Below are positions 1-11,766 of a stretch of DNA of 64,000 bases, piece after piece (positions within the stretch are counted from its first letter, which is position 1; each line of letters begins with the position of its first letter). Below the pieces are notes generated by a model. That model made no database searches, was not told the DNA's origin, and worked only from the letters and a program-made list of their open reading frames with translations. Source of the stretch: Agrostemma githago (taxonomy: Eukaryota; Streptophyta; Magnoliopsida; Caryophyllales; Caryophyllaceae); assembly GCA_958450325.1 (NCBI GenBank), contig OY288242.1, positions 71,286,562-71,350,561 on the forward strand, in the 5' to 3' direction. Made by a program: the position numbers and the translations under genes.

Positions 1-1224
1 CCGTTAATTTGTGGGATATAAGGGGAAATGAGGTGAGAACAGTCGATTACCTCTCCCGTGAATACAGCATGGGTATTGAACGAGTTTTCTTTGTTGCTCG
101 GCTTGTCCCCGGGCAACAGTATTTTCCCGCTTTCAATCAGATCTTGGATCAGATGCTTCAGTTTCCAACATTTTTCTGTGTCATGCCCATTACCACGGTG
201 ATACTGGCAATAGGCTTGGATATTGTAGCTCTTGGGCCTTTTCTCCACTGAAAGTTCGGGAGTCGGGCCTATTGGTTGGATAAGGCCTTTTGAAGACAGC
301 CTTTGTAAGGCGTAGGTATAGGTAGTCCCTATATCCGTGAATACTCTAGTTGGTGTATTCTTTTTGGATGAGGTGTCAAGCAGATTAACCACCTCATCGA
401 AAATGCTGCGAGTTGCAGCTGCAGGTGTGGGCTTGCTCACGGATGAACTGGCCCCTTGGTAGAGCCTTAGTCAGGCTCTCTAACCGTAAGTCGTCCTCGA
501 TCCTTGTACCCATTTCAGTTAGGGTAGCAAAATTGGGGATGACAGCGTACCAGAGATGGACCCGGTAGGATGGGAGGAGGTTCTTGACAAAGGCCTCCAC
601 TAGCACTTTTTCGCTGGGCTTATCAACCAGCTTCACACTCTCGGCTCGCCATCTTTGGAGATATTTTGTGAACCCTTCTTTGGGCTCTTGGGCCATTACT
701 TACAGAGTACGCATTGTAGTCTGGATCTCGGTATTGTCAGCACAATTCCGAGCAAATTCAGTTGCCACATCATCCCAAGTCTTATATTTTTTGGAATCGG
801 GCCTATAGTACCAGGCCTTAGGATGCTTTTTGAGGGAGGAGGGGAATAAGTGTGTAAACATGGTGGACTTCACCCCTTTCACCGCCATAAAATCTTTGAA
901 AGCCCGGATGTGGTGGACCGGGTCTTCGGTACCCTCAAACATTGGAATTCCCGTAAGGTTGAGGTTAGCGGGTAGCTCGTCATTCAAAGGCGAATAGGAA
1001 CGAGCAATTTCAGTGTGGATCGAGTTGTTCGTTGACAGGTGAACTTGTTCTTCGAGCCTGCGAACAACGTTGACTAGTTCAGCTATGGGCCCAGTGGGCT
1101 CAGATCCAGGAGGGGGAGTCCCCTTCTCCATGGTGCTCACGCGAGTGGCGAGTGTCGTTTGGTCAGTCTGGATGGCAGTCAATTGGGCTTCGATCTTGGC
1201 TAGGGCATCCTTCAATTCGTCCAT
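1..1224 (-). pseudogene. Retrotransposon gag, broken, 3' end off the window
   Basis: The likely start is the ATG at 1224-1222 (MDELKDALAKIEAQL), followed by a coiled-coil-like N-terminus. The region around 960-700 matches the plant retrotransposon gag core (GIPMFEGTEDPVHHIRAFKD, AWYYRPDS). An in-frame TAA at 702-700 interrupts the core just before VMAQEPKEGFTKYLQRWR, which continues in the same frame. A one-base frameshift near 395-420 moves the rest to another frame. There the sequence runs through a zinc-knuckle-like motif (CQYHRGNGHDTEKCWKLK, about 190-115) and stays open to the window edge. Gag would form the particle that packages element RNA. The stop and frameshift mean this copy cannot make a full protein. 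Confidence 0.85.
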
Positions 1225-2286
1225 CTTGCGTTGATATCTGGTTTCGGGTGGCCTGTCTGTTAGAACACCACGTAATCAGAAACTAGCCCGAATCCCGGAA
1301 TAGAAAGTACATCCCGAACAAGACTGAAAAAGGAAATGACTCGGAAAAGACACCTAGACGGGTGACTTGTGAAAGGTGGGCCTTCCTTAGGATTCGGCGG
1401 GTGGGCCGAGTCTTGTTCGAAGAAAGGTCCACGTTAGACATCCCCAGACTTTTAGACTCGATTGTGTAGACGGGCCCTTCTTTGTAGGAGTATGTCCTAC
1501 GTAGGTGGGCCTTGCCTTAGTCTAATAAGGCGGACTGGGATAGGGAAGAAACCCGTGATGTAAGATCGACAGAGTTTCGACGCTAAAGACTTTGATGACT
1601 TATGACATGACCCGACCTTGCTAAATACGGGAAGTCCTAAGAAGAAGAAGGTTTTGAAAATGGATTGTTTTTGGAAAATCCGAGAAAACTCGGGGAAGGG
1701 CCCGATTTTTTCGAAAAAAATCGGAAAGTGTATCGGGCCGCAAATTTGAAAGTTTTGAAAGTGTTTTCGAGTTTTGAAATGGGCAGAATACCGGCTAGAA
1801 ATAGGCTATTTTGAGTAAAATCATAAGTCCTAAATTCGGTATACGTCCCGGGTTTTGAAATTGAATACCTTGAAAAAGATGTATTTTTTGAAAATTTGAC
1901 CGTTTTTGAAAACGACACGGAAACCAAGTAGCATGTAGTCAGGCAAGCATTATAACGACGCCATGTATGCTTTACACTAAGTCTCGGTCGGTCTAGATAG
2001 GGGTCTATACCAGTGCACATAGTCTAGACGTTGATCGGGACGGACTTTCTAAGTCGAGTTGAGCTTAGAACATGCCGCGAAACCCACTCGAATCGACTAT
2101 GGACACCTTTGACATATCCATATTGGAGTACATCACGGTATAGTGGGACGTCGGTCGCGAGTACCGGCCCGGGAAAATATAGGGTTATGCATGAACCGTA
2201 AAACTAAAACGCGTATTGTACTAGTCAAACGATTTCTATTCGAGTCTCACCCTGAGGATGCCGATGGTAAGTCACGCATCAGTTAA
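1225..2286 (-). other. Retrotransposon 5' leader between primer site and gag
   Basis: About 1.06 kb lies between the primer binding site and the gag ATG. I see no convincing protein here. The short open frames (for example 1637-2020 minus) lack a recognisable domain. A long untranslated leader is usual for large plant Ty3-type elements. Confidence 0.6.
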
Positions 2287-2304
2287 TCCCCAACGGAGTC
2301 GCCA
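2287..2304 (-). other. Primer binding site of the LTR element
   Basis: On the minus strand the sequence TGGCGACTCCGTTGGGGA starts a few bases inside the LTR end (spacer ATT). Its position and the leading TGG are those of a primer site for the CCA end of a tRNA. The match looks like a tRNA beginning GACTCC, possibly tRNA-Arg, but I could not check that against a tRNA set. Confidence 0.75.
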
Positions 2305-3091
2305 AATTGTGGACATGACATAGGTCCACCCCGACGCGGCCACGCGCGGGTTTGGGGAGGCGAATGAATCTCCATATAAGAATGGATCGAATTGAAATTT
2401 AAATCGAAGTGGAGTCGCCACCGAACTTTGTGGGAGTTCGGGCCCGTTCGAACCCACTCTATGTCGTAGTGGGTCGTGTATAAAATACGGCCCATTTCCG
2501 ATGTTAGAGTTTATTGGGCTCGTCCCTTTGCATTGCGATACCGATACCGTCACTACCGGTTATCGTGTATTGAATGACTCTCGTGCGCCAACGGTTTCGG
2601 GCATCCGAAAACCGAGGTTCTGAGTAAGGGGTGAGGGTACGTGTTGGGAAGCCCACTAAGGACACCCAACCCCGCCTGCACATTGGCGGCCTCTACTAAG
2701 ATATCGAAAGACTTTCTAATACGCGCGTTAGTTGAACGGGAAAATGATATGCAAACATTATTTTCCCTAAACATGCATGAAATTGAAAGGGTTTCTATGT
2801 CGATTTAATGCAACTAGATCTAACGTCGTAGTTAAATTTAGCATGCGAAAGTTCATTTTAGTACAATAAAATAAACAAATAAATCAACAAGAAAAGTGAC
2901 AAACGGTTAGTAATGGTATAACGATAATAACAGTTTGCGAATGATATAGAATGATATAGATATGATGATGCATGGTTTTGGAAAGTGATAATTCACGTGA
3001 TTGATTAGGCACGTGTTGACCTAAGCCATAAAAAAGGTTTTATCGAGACTGGAAAAGGGATGTGAGACTCATGGTATTGTCGTGATAAGGT

Positions 3092-3309
3092 CACTCGATC
3101 GAGTCATTGAAGGACTCGACTGAGTGGACCTCTGAAAAGGCTCCTGTCTCGTATTATAGACCTTACTCGATCGAGTTATTGACGAACTCGACCGAGTACG
3201 CTGCCACTCGACCGAGTCATTGTGAGACTCGACCGAGTGGAGGTTGAAAGACATTCTGTCTCATTTTAGGGGTGCCACTCGACCGAGTGGGCTAGGCACT
3301 CGATCGAGT
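3092..3309. repeat. Cluster of about eight ACTCGAYCGAGT palindromic 12-mers
   Basis: Copies start at 3092, 3113 (one mismatch), 3164, 3186, 3206, 3227, 3277 and 3298. ACTCGATCGAGT is a perfect palindrome; ACTCGACCGAGT is near-perfect. Spacing is irregular (about 20-50 bp). Adjacent copies could pair into short hairpins. Confidence 0.9.
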
Positions 3310-4417
3310 GCCCCCTGTACGAACTAGGGTTCGCTTCGCAATTTATTGTTGATTGCAAAATTGCTTTTCGATTTTGACAATTTGATGATTTTGTTGAATC
3401 GGGCATAACTACTATATAACTTATACTCGATTCGAATATACAATACTCCTCATAATCGACATTCGATTATTGAATCGATGTCGAATATTAGAGCGAGGCT
3501 AAAGAAATTGTTATAAGTTGTTTAACTCAACCAAAACGATATGAATTTTCCTCCGCGTTTATAGTGTCGTAATTCTAACGAATTAAATGACATCTCCGTT
3601 AGCATCAACGAAAAATCGAATTGATTAAATTATTTGACTAGATCGTTAGATTCGACATCCAATTATGGAATTGGTATCGAATCTAATAGATCGATACTTT
3701 AATTAAGAAACTCGACTTGATTCCCTCCGCATCCCGACATCATAATTAATTCTTGCGAATTGTTTGATGTCGGATCCGCATCAACGGGTTTCGACGCTTA
3801 TTAAAAAAAGTGCTTTGAAAATAGTCTGTAATTGATGAAAATCACGATTGAATGGAGACTATGCAGACGAAAATAAAAATTATTGTTTAAATTGACTTGT
3901 TTCAATAATCAAATGATTGGGGTGATGGGATAAGCGACCGGCAACGCTGTGTGCAATACTCTTGTATATTCGGGTTTCCTTATCCCACCATCACTCACAT
4001 TCGACACAAATTCACAAGCATTTTAATGTTTTATACTAGATATATTATCGATATTAGAATGCGATGATAAAATAAATAAAAAAAAGACAAAAAACGACGA
4101 AAAAAGAAGAAGAAGCCGAGAGAGAGAGAGAGAGAGAGGAGAAGGGAAGAAGACGGGTTTTGCACCCTCAACCTACATGTTCTTGTTCTCGGACGGGACT
4201 CGTAATTGTGGCTTGCACGGGAGTATCGAGATGTAGGTTAAGTTGTGGTGGTTAGGGTTCGAATTCCTAAACGCTAGGGTTAGGGGTTTGTGTATAGGAT
4301 TAGGGTTGAATTAGGGCTTAGGGTTTTGATTAGGGTTTTTTGGATGATGAAAAGTTGTTTGTATGCATGCAAAGGAGGGGTTTATATAGGCTTTGGCAAC
4401 CTCCTACCTCTAGGGTT

Positions 4418-4520
4418 ACTCGACCGAGTAGCCCCCTGACTCGGTCGAGTGGCCCAATCAAACGCAGTTGGGCTTGTTTAAGGGCCCACTCGATCGAGTG
4501 GGCTGAGCACTCGATCGAGT
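4418..4520. repeat. Second cluster of ACTCGAYCGAGT 12-mers in the LTR
   Basis: Copies start at 4418, 4439 (as ACTCGGTCGAGT), 4488 and 4509. This is the same motif as the cluster at 3092, about 1.1 kb away in the same LTR. Confidence 0.9.
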
Positions 4521-4908
4521 GGGTCAGCTGAAGTGCGAGATCCGGGTCTTTGGACCTTGAACTTGGTATTTGATGGGTTTTGTGTTTGGGCTACACTTTT
4601 TGAATGTTTGAATGGCTGTTTTGTATGTCTCGGAACGACTTTGACCGGGGTTGACCCAATCGCTAAAAGTCGGTTTTATTTCCGGTGTCGGTTTTGACCC
4701 AAATTAGTCTTGTTTGACTGGAAACGACCCACTGGGCCAGGATTTGAGGTCAGTTTTGTGAGATTTGTACTCCATAAGTGCTTAAGCCAACAACTAACGG
4801 TTTTGAGCTCATATCCGAGCGCGTAGAAACACGTTAGCGTCCGATCATCATCGGGTATTTTTTGGAAACTAACATAGACACCTGGCAGTCAAAATGCGGG
4901 TGTCTACA

Positions 4909-5150
4909 ATATATATATATAGGAAAAGTTACAAAATATCAGTATTTGACGTATTTTAGAAATTACCACCATGTATTTTAATTTTTAAAAATTATCACCT
5001 CCACTTTACCGTATATATCCGAATCACCACCAAATTTCATTCCGTTCTTCATTTTTTTTGTTAATTCCCGATTGTTTGAGTTAATTAAATTGTTAATGAC
5101 TAATTCACCCTTAACTTTATTCAATCTTTAACATTCACTCACATCAAATT
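4909..5150 (+). repeat. Terminal-repeat-like block, inverted partner of 53725-53960
   Basis: After a short (AT)n tract, positions 4921-5150 align, in reverse complement, with 53960-53725 over about 230 bp. Shared stretches include AATTACCACCAT, TCACCACCAAATTTCATTCC and ACCCTTAACTTTATTCAA. It is probably the terminal repeat of a TIR transposon family. The left flank was cut by the LTR element, so no target duplication is visible. Confidence 0.65.
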
Positions 5151-5400
5151 ATAAACTCCAAAATCAAAACCCTAAAATTTAATCAAAATCAAAATCAATC
5201 TAAAAGTGTAACCATATACAATTGACTCAAAATCAACAACATTTATTCCATCTCCACCCTGATCGATTTTTGTCTAATCAGGTATAAACGGAGGTCTCAA
5301 GACCCGTATGATCATCTCCCAATCAACCCCCTTAAAAAAATCGTGACCCTTGATTTTACGTCCAACGTAAATACGTAATCTTTTGATTACGGTTTATATA

Positions 5401-6164
5401 CTTCCTCCATTTTTTTAGGGTTATTTCGTGGGAATAATATCAACTATACGTGTGCTTCTTAAATTAATACAAACTCTACGTAATCTCATTTTAATATGAA
5501 CTACGCATTCATTCATCTCAGTTTGCTATGTATGAAATTATAACCTTGCTATTACCGGTCATAGTGACTTGTTGTAACTTTCTAAGGTTTTATTAGGTCT
5601 GTTGCAGTTATCGTGAAAGCCAAAATTACAATAAAAATATTTTTTTCATAGCTTCTATAAGGCTAATTGAAAAACAAATGGAAGATGAATTTTAGGATTT
5701 TTTTTTATCAATGTCCGAAAATGAACACGAAATGTAAATTAAAAGAAGAAAAGTTAGAGGGAGAGTTGAAAAAGGAAGGTTCAACAGGTAGCCGGTCACC
5801 CATGACAAAGCGAGATTAATAAAGGCGTAGTTCGTATTAAAATGAGATTACGTATAGTTTGTATTAATTTAAGAAGCACACACATAGTTGGTATTATTCC
5901 CATGAAATAACCCTTTTTTTTTATATCTTCCCAATTTCTTTTTTGGTCCACTTTTTTTTTATCTTCCCATTTATTTCTTTCCATTTTGGTCTATAATTTT
6001 TACCATACTATCCTTATTATTTACAGCACTTTGCACCTTTATTCTTTCCTATTTACATCCACTTACCATTCTACCCCCAATATTTCTTAAATTTATCATT
6101 TTATATTCAATACAAAAAATCTTGTGTCCAAAGTCCATGAGAAGATATATTAAAAATGGAGGAA
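5401..6164. mobile_element. Stowaway-like MITE interrupted by another MITE
   Basis: The left end, after TA, is CTTCCTCCATTTTT. The right end is AAAAATGGAGGAA, its inverse. Such ends are typical of Tc1/mariner-derived Stowaway MITEs inserting at TA. A separate inverted-repeat element (5417-5914) sits just inside the left end. The right TA is not preserved, apparently because the Helitron inserted at this point. I see no coding sequence. Confidence 0.4.
5417..5914. mobile_element. 498-bp MITE with about 110-bp terminal inverted repeats
   Basis: The first roughly 110 bp (starting AGGGTTATTTCGTGGGAAT) reappear inverted at the other end (about 5805-5914, ending AAATAACCCT). Shared internal pieces include TGTGCTTCTTAAATTAATAC and CGTAATCTCATTTTAATA. 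Flanks on both sides are T-runs, which could hide the target duplication. No coding capacity; superfamily not assignable by eye. Confidence 0.75.
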
Positions 6165-6166
6165 TT

Positions 6167-6484
6167 TCTTATATATTAATGTTGAAGAAAATCCTTGCAC
6201 CACATTCACCCACGTCAGCTGCCACATCATCGTCCTAATTGGCGCCACGATGGATCCGACGTGGTTGTTACAAATTTTATTAAAAAAAAAAAAACTGCTT
6301 GCAAACCAACAACAGTTACATCTCCACTTAAATTCAACTTCCCACTTCACGTTAACTTCCCACATCTAATTAACCTCCCACTTGATTTAACTCCTCCATA
6401 ACACATTATATAATTGAACTAAGCAACGCAATTTTGACATGATATTTGAACATCATTTTTTATTTCGGTTTTTTTTATGTTCAG
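6167..6484 (+). other. Helitron 5' terminal region
   Basis: This stretch runs from the proposed TC terminus to the first recognisable RPA exon. An upstream first exon for the RPA-like gene (normally carrying the start of DBD-A) is not visible here. Nothing else recognised. Confidence 0.5.
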
Positions 6485-8940
6485 GGAGCAACTATTCAAG
6501 GGACAGTCAGACAAAAATTGGTGAAGTTCTACAATTCGGGTTTCATAGAGGGTGAAATCTATACAATTTCTAAATTTTCAACTTCGTCAAATGTTGCGGA
6601 AGAAAAAGCAACCTCTCACAAGTGTCGTATTTGGTTCGAATATAGCACGAAAGTGATGAAGATGCATCCTGACCCGAGCATTCCTTTATGTGTGTACAAC
6701 TTTGTCGATTACCAAGATATAATACACGGCAATGTTGACGCTAATGTATATTTTGGTAAGTACATGTATGGCAGATCCAACAATAATAAAAGATAACATC
6801 CGCGTGACCAAAAATTTACAGTTCTTTTTGTAACTTACAGATGTGATAGGGAAGTTCGTTGAGTATCAAGCAATTCAGAAATCTGCAAAAGGCTTTCACT
6901 GGACAACTATTACACTCGAAAATGCTCAGTAAGAACTCTACTTTCATCTACTAATGATCTGCAACCATATGTTAGAATATATTTCTTACTTTTTTCTACA
7001 CATTCATACAGGAAAGAGCGGCTATCGTGTTCCATATTTGGTGAATTTATATCAGACATTGTACGCATTGTTAACAGCTACATTGACAAGGCTAGACCGG
7101 TGTTAGTGTTGCGACACGTCAAGAGAAATGAATGGAGAGGTATGTGTAACCCTTTTTTTAGCATCACATTGACACTGTTTTTCTTCTACACTAACACGAA
7201 CTACTGATTTCTCATTTACAAAGACAAAATCAGCATTGTGACACGGGATGCAACATTGATTATTGTTAATCCAGAAATGGAAGAGGTAGAGCGTTTCAAT
7301 AGCATGTAAGTTCAGTATGCCTTATTCCACGTGAAACAACATACCCTAACTCCAAAATTAATGACACTACAATGATGCTTTATTAGGTACACTCCTAGCA
7401 AGAGCCCTGATCGGTGGAAGTTACGCTACCCACCGACCCTAACTCCGGAATCAACCAGTATATTTAATGGAAGTAAATGTCTTTCTTTGAAAGAGATTAA
7501 GAGCAGCAAGAAGGTACAATTACCTATTTCAGCACTGAAACATATTACCGTAGATTGATTGCCCTTTGCTATCATTATCATTCCTATCTTCATTACTGTC
7601 CACCACTGTAAACAACAAACTAATTGCACTACCATTAATTCGTTCAATTAAAAGGCCGGAGTCTTTGTAACCTTAGCAATATTTTACGAAATGGACACGT
7701 CGAAGAAGTGGTGCTACAATTCATGTGAAGAATGCAGATCCAAGATACTGGCAAGTGACAACAATATGTGGTACTGCAAGAAAGAAATGTGCAAACAATA
7801 CAACGCCGCTAAGCGACAGCCAAAAATCAGGTCACCACTAACCATTCATGATTCCTCCTCAGTTCAAACGAATACAGTACACTAACAGTATGGTTCATTG
7901 TGTACAGATTCCAGGCAAAGTTTTTGATTATGGATGATGCATGCGAGTTTGCTGAAATCATAATATGGAATGAAGATATGAGAAAGCTACTGTCAAAGTC
8001 AGCAGCAGAAATTTTGGAAGAGCAGGAGGTGATTGCTTTTTATTTTCTCACTTTATGTGTTTAGTTGGACTATTATTTGATATCATAGGAATTGTTGGAC
8101 ATGACTAATGTTGCACTATTATTTGTAGGATGCTAGGCCAGGAGGTCCCCCACCACCAAATTTCAGAGCCCTCATAAACAAAGAGTACCTTTTCAAACTG
8201 CGAGTAACACAAGCGTTTAACATTCAAAAGAACTCACAATGCTACACCGTCACAGGTCTGTCGAACAATGAGGCCGAGATCAAGGAATGGAAAGATGTTA
8301 TGAAGTTAAGTGAGGTATGAACTATTTATGATTCAATTGGTTGTTACTGCCAGCATGGTTTATAAGTGCCTAATTGGACGTGCTCTAATCGGCAACGCCT
8401 TAGGCTCCATCGAATTCTACGGTTGTTAAAGACATGCAAAAAAGCACGGTCACCATTGACCCGGGTTCAGGAACGTGTCAGGTTCAGTTGCCACTCGAGG
8501 TATGGAATACCAATTTCCTGCTCCCCACCAGTCACTAATATTTTCACATAGACTACTACCTAACTACCTACGAACTACTTTATGCAGGATGCTAAAGAGA
8601 CAACAGCAAGTAGTGTTCAGCAGAGTGCTACCAGCATGGAGGTACGAGTTTAGAAAATCAGTTCACCCTATCTCTCATCTACTGCTAAACTGATATGCCT
8701 TTACATTGTGTAATCACATTATCTACTCAGGTAGATATTCTGTGTATGTAATCAATAGGAACCCTTAGCATTGAGACAACCATGATTTGCACTTTCAATT
8801 AGTTTCTATTGGTTAACAACTGACGCATTCTATAATGCTACTAAAACCAGGTACTTTCAAGTGATAGTTCGATGGCTGAGGAGCCACCGGAGACCATCAA
8901 CCCAGCATCAAGGTTAAGGAAGCGTTCTCATGGGAACTAA
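6485..8940 (+). CDS. RPA1-like single-strand DNA-binding protein, Helitron-borne, first exon missing
   Basis: Eleven exons can be read: 6485-6755, 6841-6928, 7012-7139, 7224-7305, 7387-7513, 7655-7830, 7918-8028, 8129-8314, 8404-8499, 8588-8641 and 8851-8940 (stop TAA). The order matches the large subunit of replication protein A: DBD-A (ATIQGTVRQKLV, EGEIYTISKF), DBD-B (DVIGKFVEYQ), then the DBD-C zinc ribbon (WCYNSCEEC...WYCKKEMC, about 7715-7790). The tail is low-complexity and ends in basic RLRKRSH, possibly a nuclear signal. RPA coats single-stranded DNA; in Helitrons it is thought to help rolling-circle transposition. No start exon with the usual N-terminal segment is found upstream, so the gene is probably 5' truncated. 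The visible exons hold no stop. Confidence 0.8.
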
Positions 8941-10674
8941 GTATTACCTCATATAACATACTATTTTATGTTTTGGTTTGCTTGGAGGATTATATTTTGT
9001 TTTTGTACGGTTTAATTTGGCTTTTAATTGGAATGTTTTTAACAGAAACTAGGTGTTTTCCTTTTTACGATCATGCGACCAGACTTTCTGTAAAGCAGCT
9101 GTTCTCACTACAATCTGAGAGCTGCCTATTCTATCTTCAGATTATTTGCTTATTTTATCTGTTCAGGGATTTTAGACACTTATTCACTGGGTTTCTTTCA
9201 GCATAAAGTGTTTTATTTTGCTGTTGTGTTACCTTCAAATTGTACATGGAAAGTTTTCGCTTACTATTTGGTGTGTTATTTGTTGTTGACACACAAACAA
9301 CTAATCTCTCAGGCAAATATTTCAACATCACATCTGAATTCCTGCACAATAACTCCACTATAGTTCACTGACAGAGGTGCCGCTTCAATTAGATTGAGAA
9401 ATGACTGCAGTCCACCCATTTACTTTAGGCATATATTACTCATTCACTAAGACTTAGAGATTGAGTAAATACTCTGACCAGATGGACAGACTTTTGTTCA
9501 CTTCTCATATACCTAAGAGCGTCTTCCTCTTAGTCAGGAACATTAGGAGAGAAATATGCCAAATTCATGACGTCACAGTTGATTTAACTATTACTGCACA
9601 TCATAGAGACCTAATGGCAATCGGCTAATCTCTCAAGCAATTGTTTTGAACGTGACATCTGAATGCTCGCTCAGAAGCTCCACTACAGTTTACTGACAGA
9701 GGTGTCGCTTCAATTAGACCGAGAAGGTATTGTAGTCTACCCATTCACTCTAGGAGCATATTACTCATTCACTCGGATTTAGTGATAGAGTTAACACTTC
9801 AACCAGAAGGGTAGACTATTGTTTTCTTCTCATATCTAAGAGCATCTTCCTCTTAAACAGCAACTTTTGTGGAGCAAATGGGCCGCACTCATAACGTCAC
9901 AATTTTTTAAAAATTACTGCTCATCACTGAGATTTCACATCACCGTTGCACTCCATCATTTTCACTGCGTTTCAGTTGACAAGCTGTGTATATTTAGGCT
10001 GCCCTATTAGTGAGTCGAGACGCAGTAGGTGTACAACTAATTGGCAACTAAAACAAAACAGGAGAGAACTAAAACAGAACTAATTGGCAACCCAAGACAG
10101 TAAGCAACCAGTGCTGTGAGGTATTCCTACCAGCTACTTGGCTGGGTTTGCACTATGATCATGGGTCTCTCTGTCAAACTCGCGCATAATCTGATATGCA
10201 TTTTCATATCATTATCCCAAACAACCAGCAGAGTCAAACCTGCATATCCAAATGTAAACATGAGTATGAGTTATATAAGCAGAGGTTACGTATTCTATGG
10301 TCTATATATGAGGTATTGAACCACTCCAAAGTGTTCGGAATAAAGTGTATGAAAATGGCAACTCAGAGGAAACACATTATGAACAATGAACAACCACTGA
10401 ATGAATCTGTGGTGTTAATCTGTGTTGTTAGGTACTGAGACGGTATTTTGATGGGGAATCAGAAATTAGGTAATGTCCTACTATTTACTAGGGACTTCTA
10501 CAGGCATGTTTCATGTAGCAAGTAAAACACCACTCTACCCACTTCTTCATTCTCACCTCTTCATAATAACTTCCGACTACTGTTTACTATTTATATACAC
10601 CAACACTGTTTGCTAACACCATCAAACTGCACTGAATTTCTATATTGCTTCCAAATTCTACAATTGATTTTTTA
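8941..10674 (+). other. Helitron spacer between RPA-like units
   Basis: No gene recognised. The spacer contains a two-copy tandem repeat (9301 to about 9930) and AT-rich unique sequence. The open frames here (for example 8973-9206, 10116-10438) show no domain and no splice pattern. Confidence 0.6.
9301..9930 (+). repeat. Two-copy tandem repeat, unit about 324 bp
   Basis: CTAATCTCTCA(A/G)GCAA occurs at 9301 and again at 9625. The two units stay alignable through TTACTGACAGAGGTG, CGCTTCAATTAGA and AAGAGC(G/A)TCTTCCTCTTA. They look well diverged. Parts resemble the 400-bp repeat at 16845 (CGCTTCAATTAGA; a TAGAGTTA-CACT segment), so the Helitron spacers may share one old repeat family. Confidence 0.8.
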
Positions 10675-11766
10675 ATGGAGCAAAATCAGATTCTCAACAG
10701 TATCTCCAAAAACAAGCACATAGAGGGACGTATTTTAATAGTTTGGCATGGCAAGGCACCACTTTTCCGCCCACAGGTGCAAGAGACACTTTCTCTAGAG
10801 ATGTTATTGGTCAACGAAACGGTTTTTCTTTGGCTTTTGTTATATTATACACCAATGCACCCCACAAATCAATTTCTTACTACTTACTTTTCATTTCTGA
10901 CTTCCCTTGGTTTATATAGGGATTGGTTATCCAATGTTCAATCCCACGTCCATTTATGGCAAAGTTTGAAGGTTTGTTAATGGAGGGCATCACATGTAAG
11001 ATAAACCAATTTGATTGTGGGTTGAACAAGGGGTGGGATGTTGCAACACCTCACCCAATAAGAATAGTGTTCATTTCAGCAACTGTTGTCAACCGTCAAC
11101 TGTTAGTGCCGATACCGTTATATGGTTTCAACTTCGTACCAATGGCTGAAATACCACAATTGATTAATGGAGATAGCACTCTTATAGGTGAATTTTTCAG
11201 TTTATTACAGAATTTTCATATTCTGCAACAATTCGTTCTCTTCTAATTGATTCTTTATTCTGTTTAGATTTAATTGCCGAGGTGGACGAGTACAAGGTTC
11301 TCTATCTGGACACTGTGTTGCAATGCATACGCTTGCAATTGGTGGACAACAAGTATGTGTTGATTTCTGTGACTTCATTTGATTTTGTCAAAATTTATGC
11401 TCACTTTTTTTTTTTGAGTAATACTTTATAGTGGCCACAAGATTACGGTGCACATATGGGAAGATATTGGTTGTCACCTTTCAGCACTTTCTACAACTGA
11501 GACTTATATTTCAGAAAAACCGTTAGTTGTTTTTCAATGTGTAAAGGTTAAGTGCCAAGGTAAGAAAAGCTAGGGTTCACTTAATGTTATAAATGTTCCT
11601 TTTTTTACAGAACTTTTAATGTTTGGATTTATGTATATTTGCAGATTTTGTAAGGCTTGAGTCCACGAAAGCAACTAAATTGTATATACAACCAATGATC
11701 TCTGAAGTTGCAGATTACCGGCGTTCCCGAGGATTAAGGAAAGTGATTCATGCAAAATGGGATTAA
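10675..11766 (+). CDS. RPA1-like OB-fold protein (DBD-A/DBD-B only), intact
   Basis: Five exons join without a stop: 10675-10821, 10920-11187, 11268-11352, 11432-11559 and 11645-11766 (TAA). The ATG at 10675 begins MEQNQILNSISKNKH and is followed by RILIVWHGK and SLEMLLVNE, the usual opening of RPA DBD-A. Exon 2 carries the rest of DBD-A (FEGLLMEGITCKINQF, YGFNFVPMAEI). Exons 3-5 carry a DBD-B-like fold (DLIAEVDEYKVLY, ITVHIWEDIG). There is no zinc ribbon; a separate zinc-ribbon gene follows at 12703. The two may be halves of a split RPA1 or separate paralogues. Intron positions match the RPA-like unit at 6485. Confidence 0.75.

Larger units (their letters stand above)
1..4908 (-). mobile_element. 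LTR retrotransposon (Ty3/gypsy-like), 5' part: LTR, primer site, leader, gag
   Basis: The element reads on the minus strand and runs off the left edge. From right to left it shows a 2.6-kb LTR (2309-4908), a tRNA-type primer binding site (2287-2304), about 1 kb of leader, and a gag gene (1224 to 1). The LTR termini are the short inverted pair TGTAGACA/TGTGGACA. The right edge sits against an (AT)n tract, so a target duplication cannot be read. The gag zinc-knuckle type and the leader layout suggest Ty3/gypsy, but no reverse transcriptase is in the window to prove it. The gag is broken, so this copy is inactive. Confidence 0.85.
2309..4908 (-). repeat. 5' LTR, 2.6 kb
   Basis: The boundaries come from the primer site on one side and the terminal TGTAGACACCCGCATTTTGA (minus strand, starting at 4908) on the other. 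The inner end reads ...TGTCCACA. The LTR contains two clusters of a 12-bp near-palindrome (3092-3309 and 4418-4520), a (GA)n tract near 4119-4140, and a run of telomere-like TTAGGG/AGGGTTT boxes at about 4245-4340. The second LTR is outside the window, so age cannot be estimated. Confidence 0.8.

Noticed and set aside
9..251. Plus-strand open frame at the left edge
   Set aside because: It is antisense to the retrotransposon gag zinc-knuckle region and has no domain.
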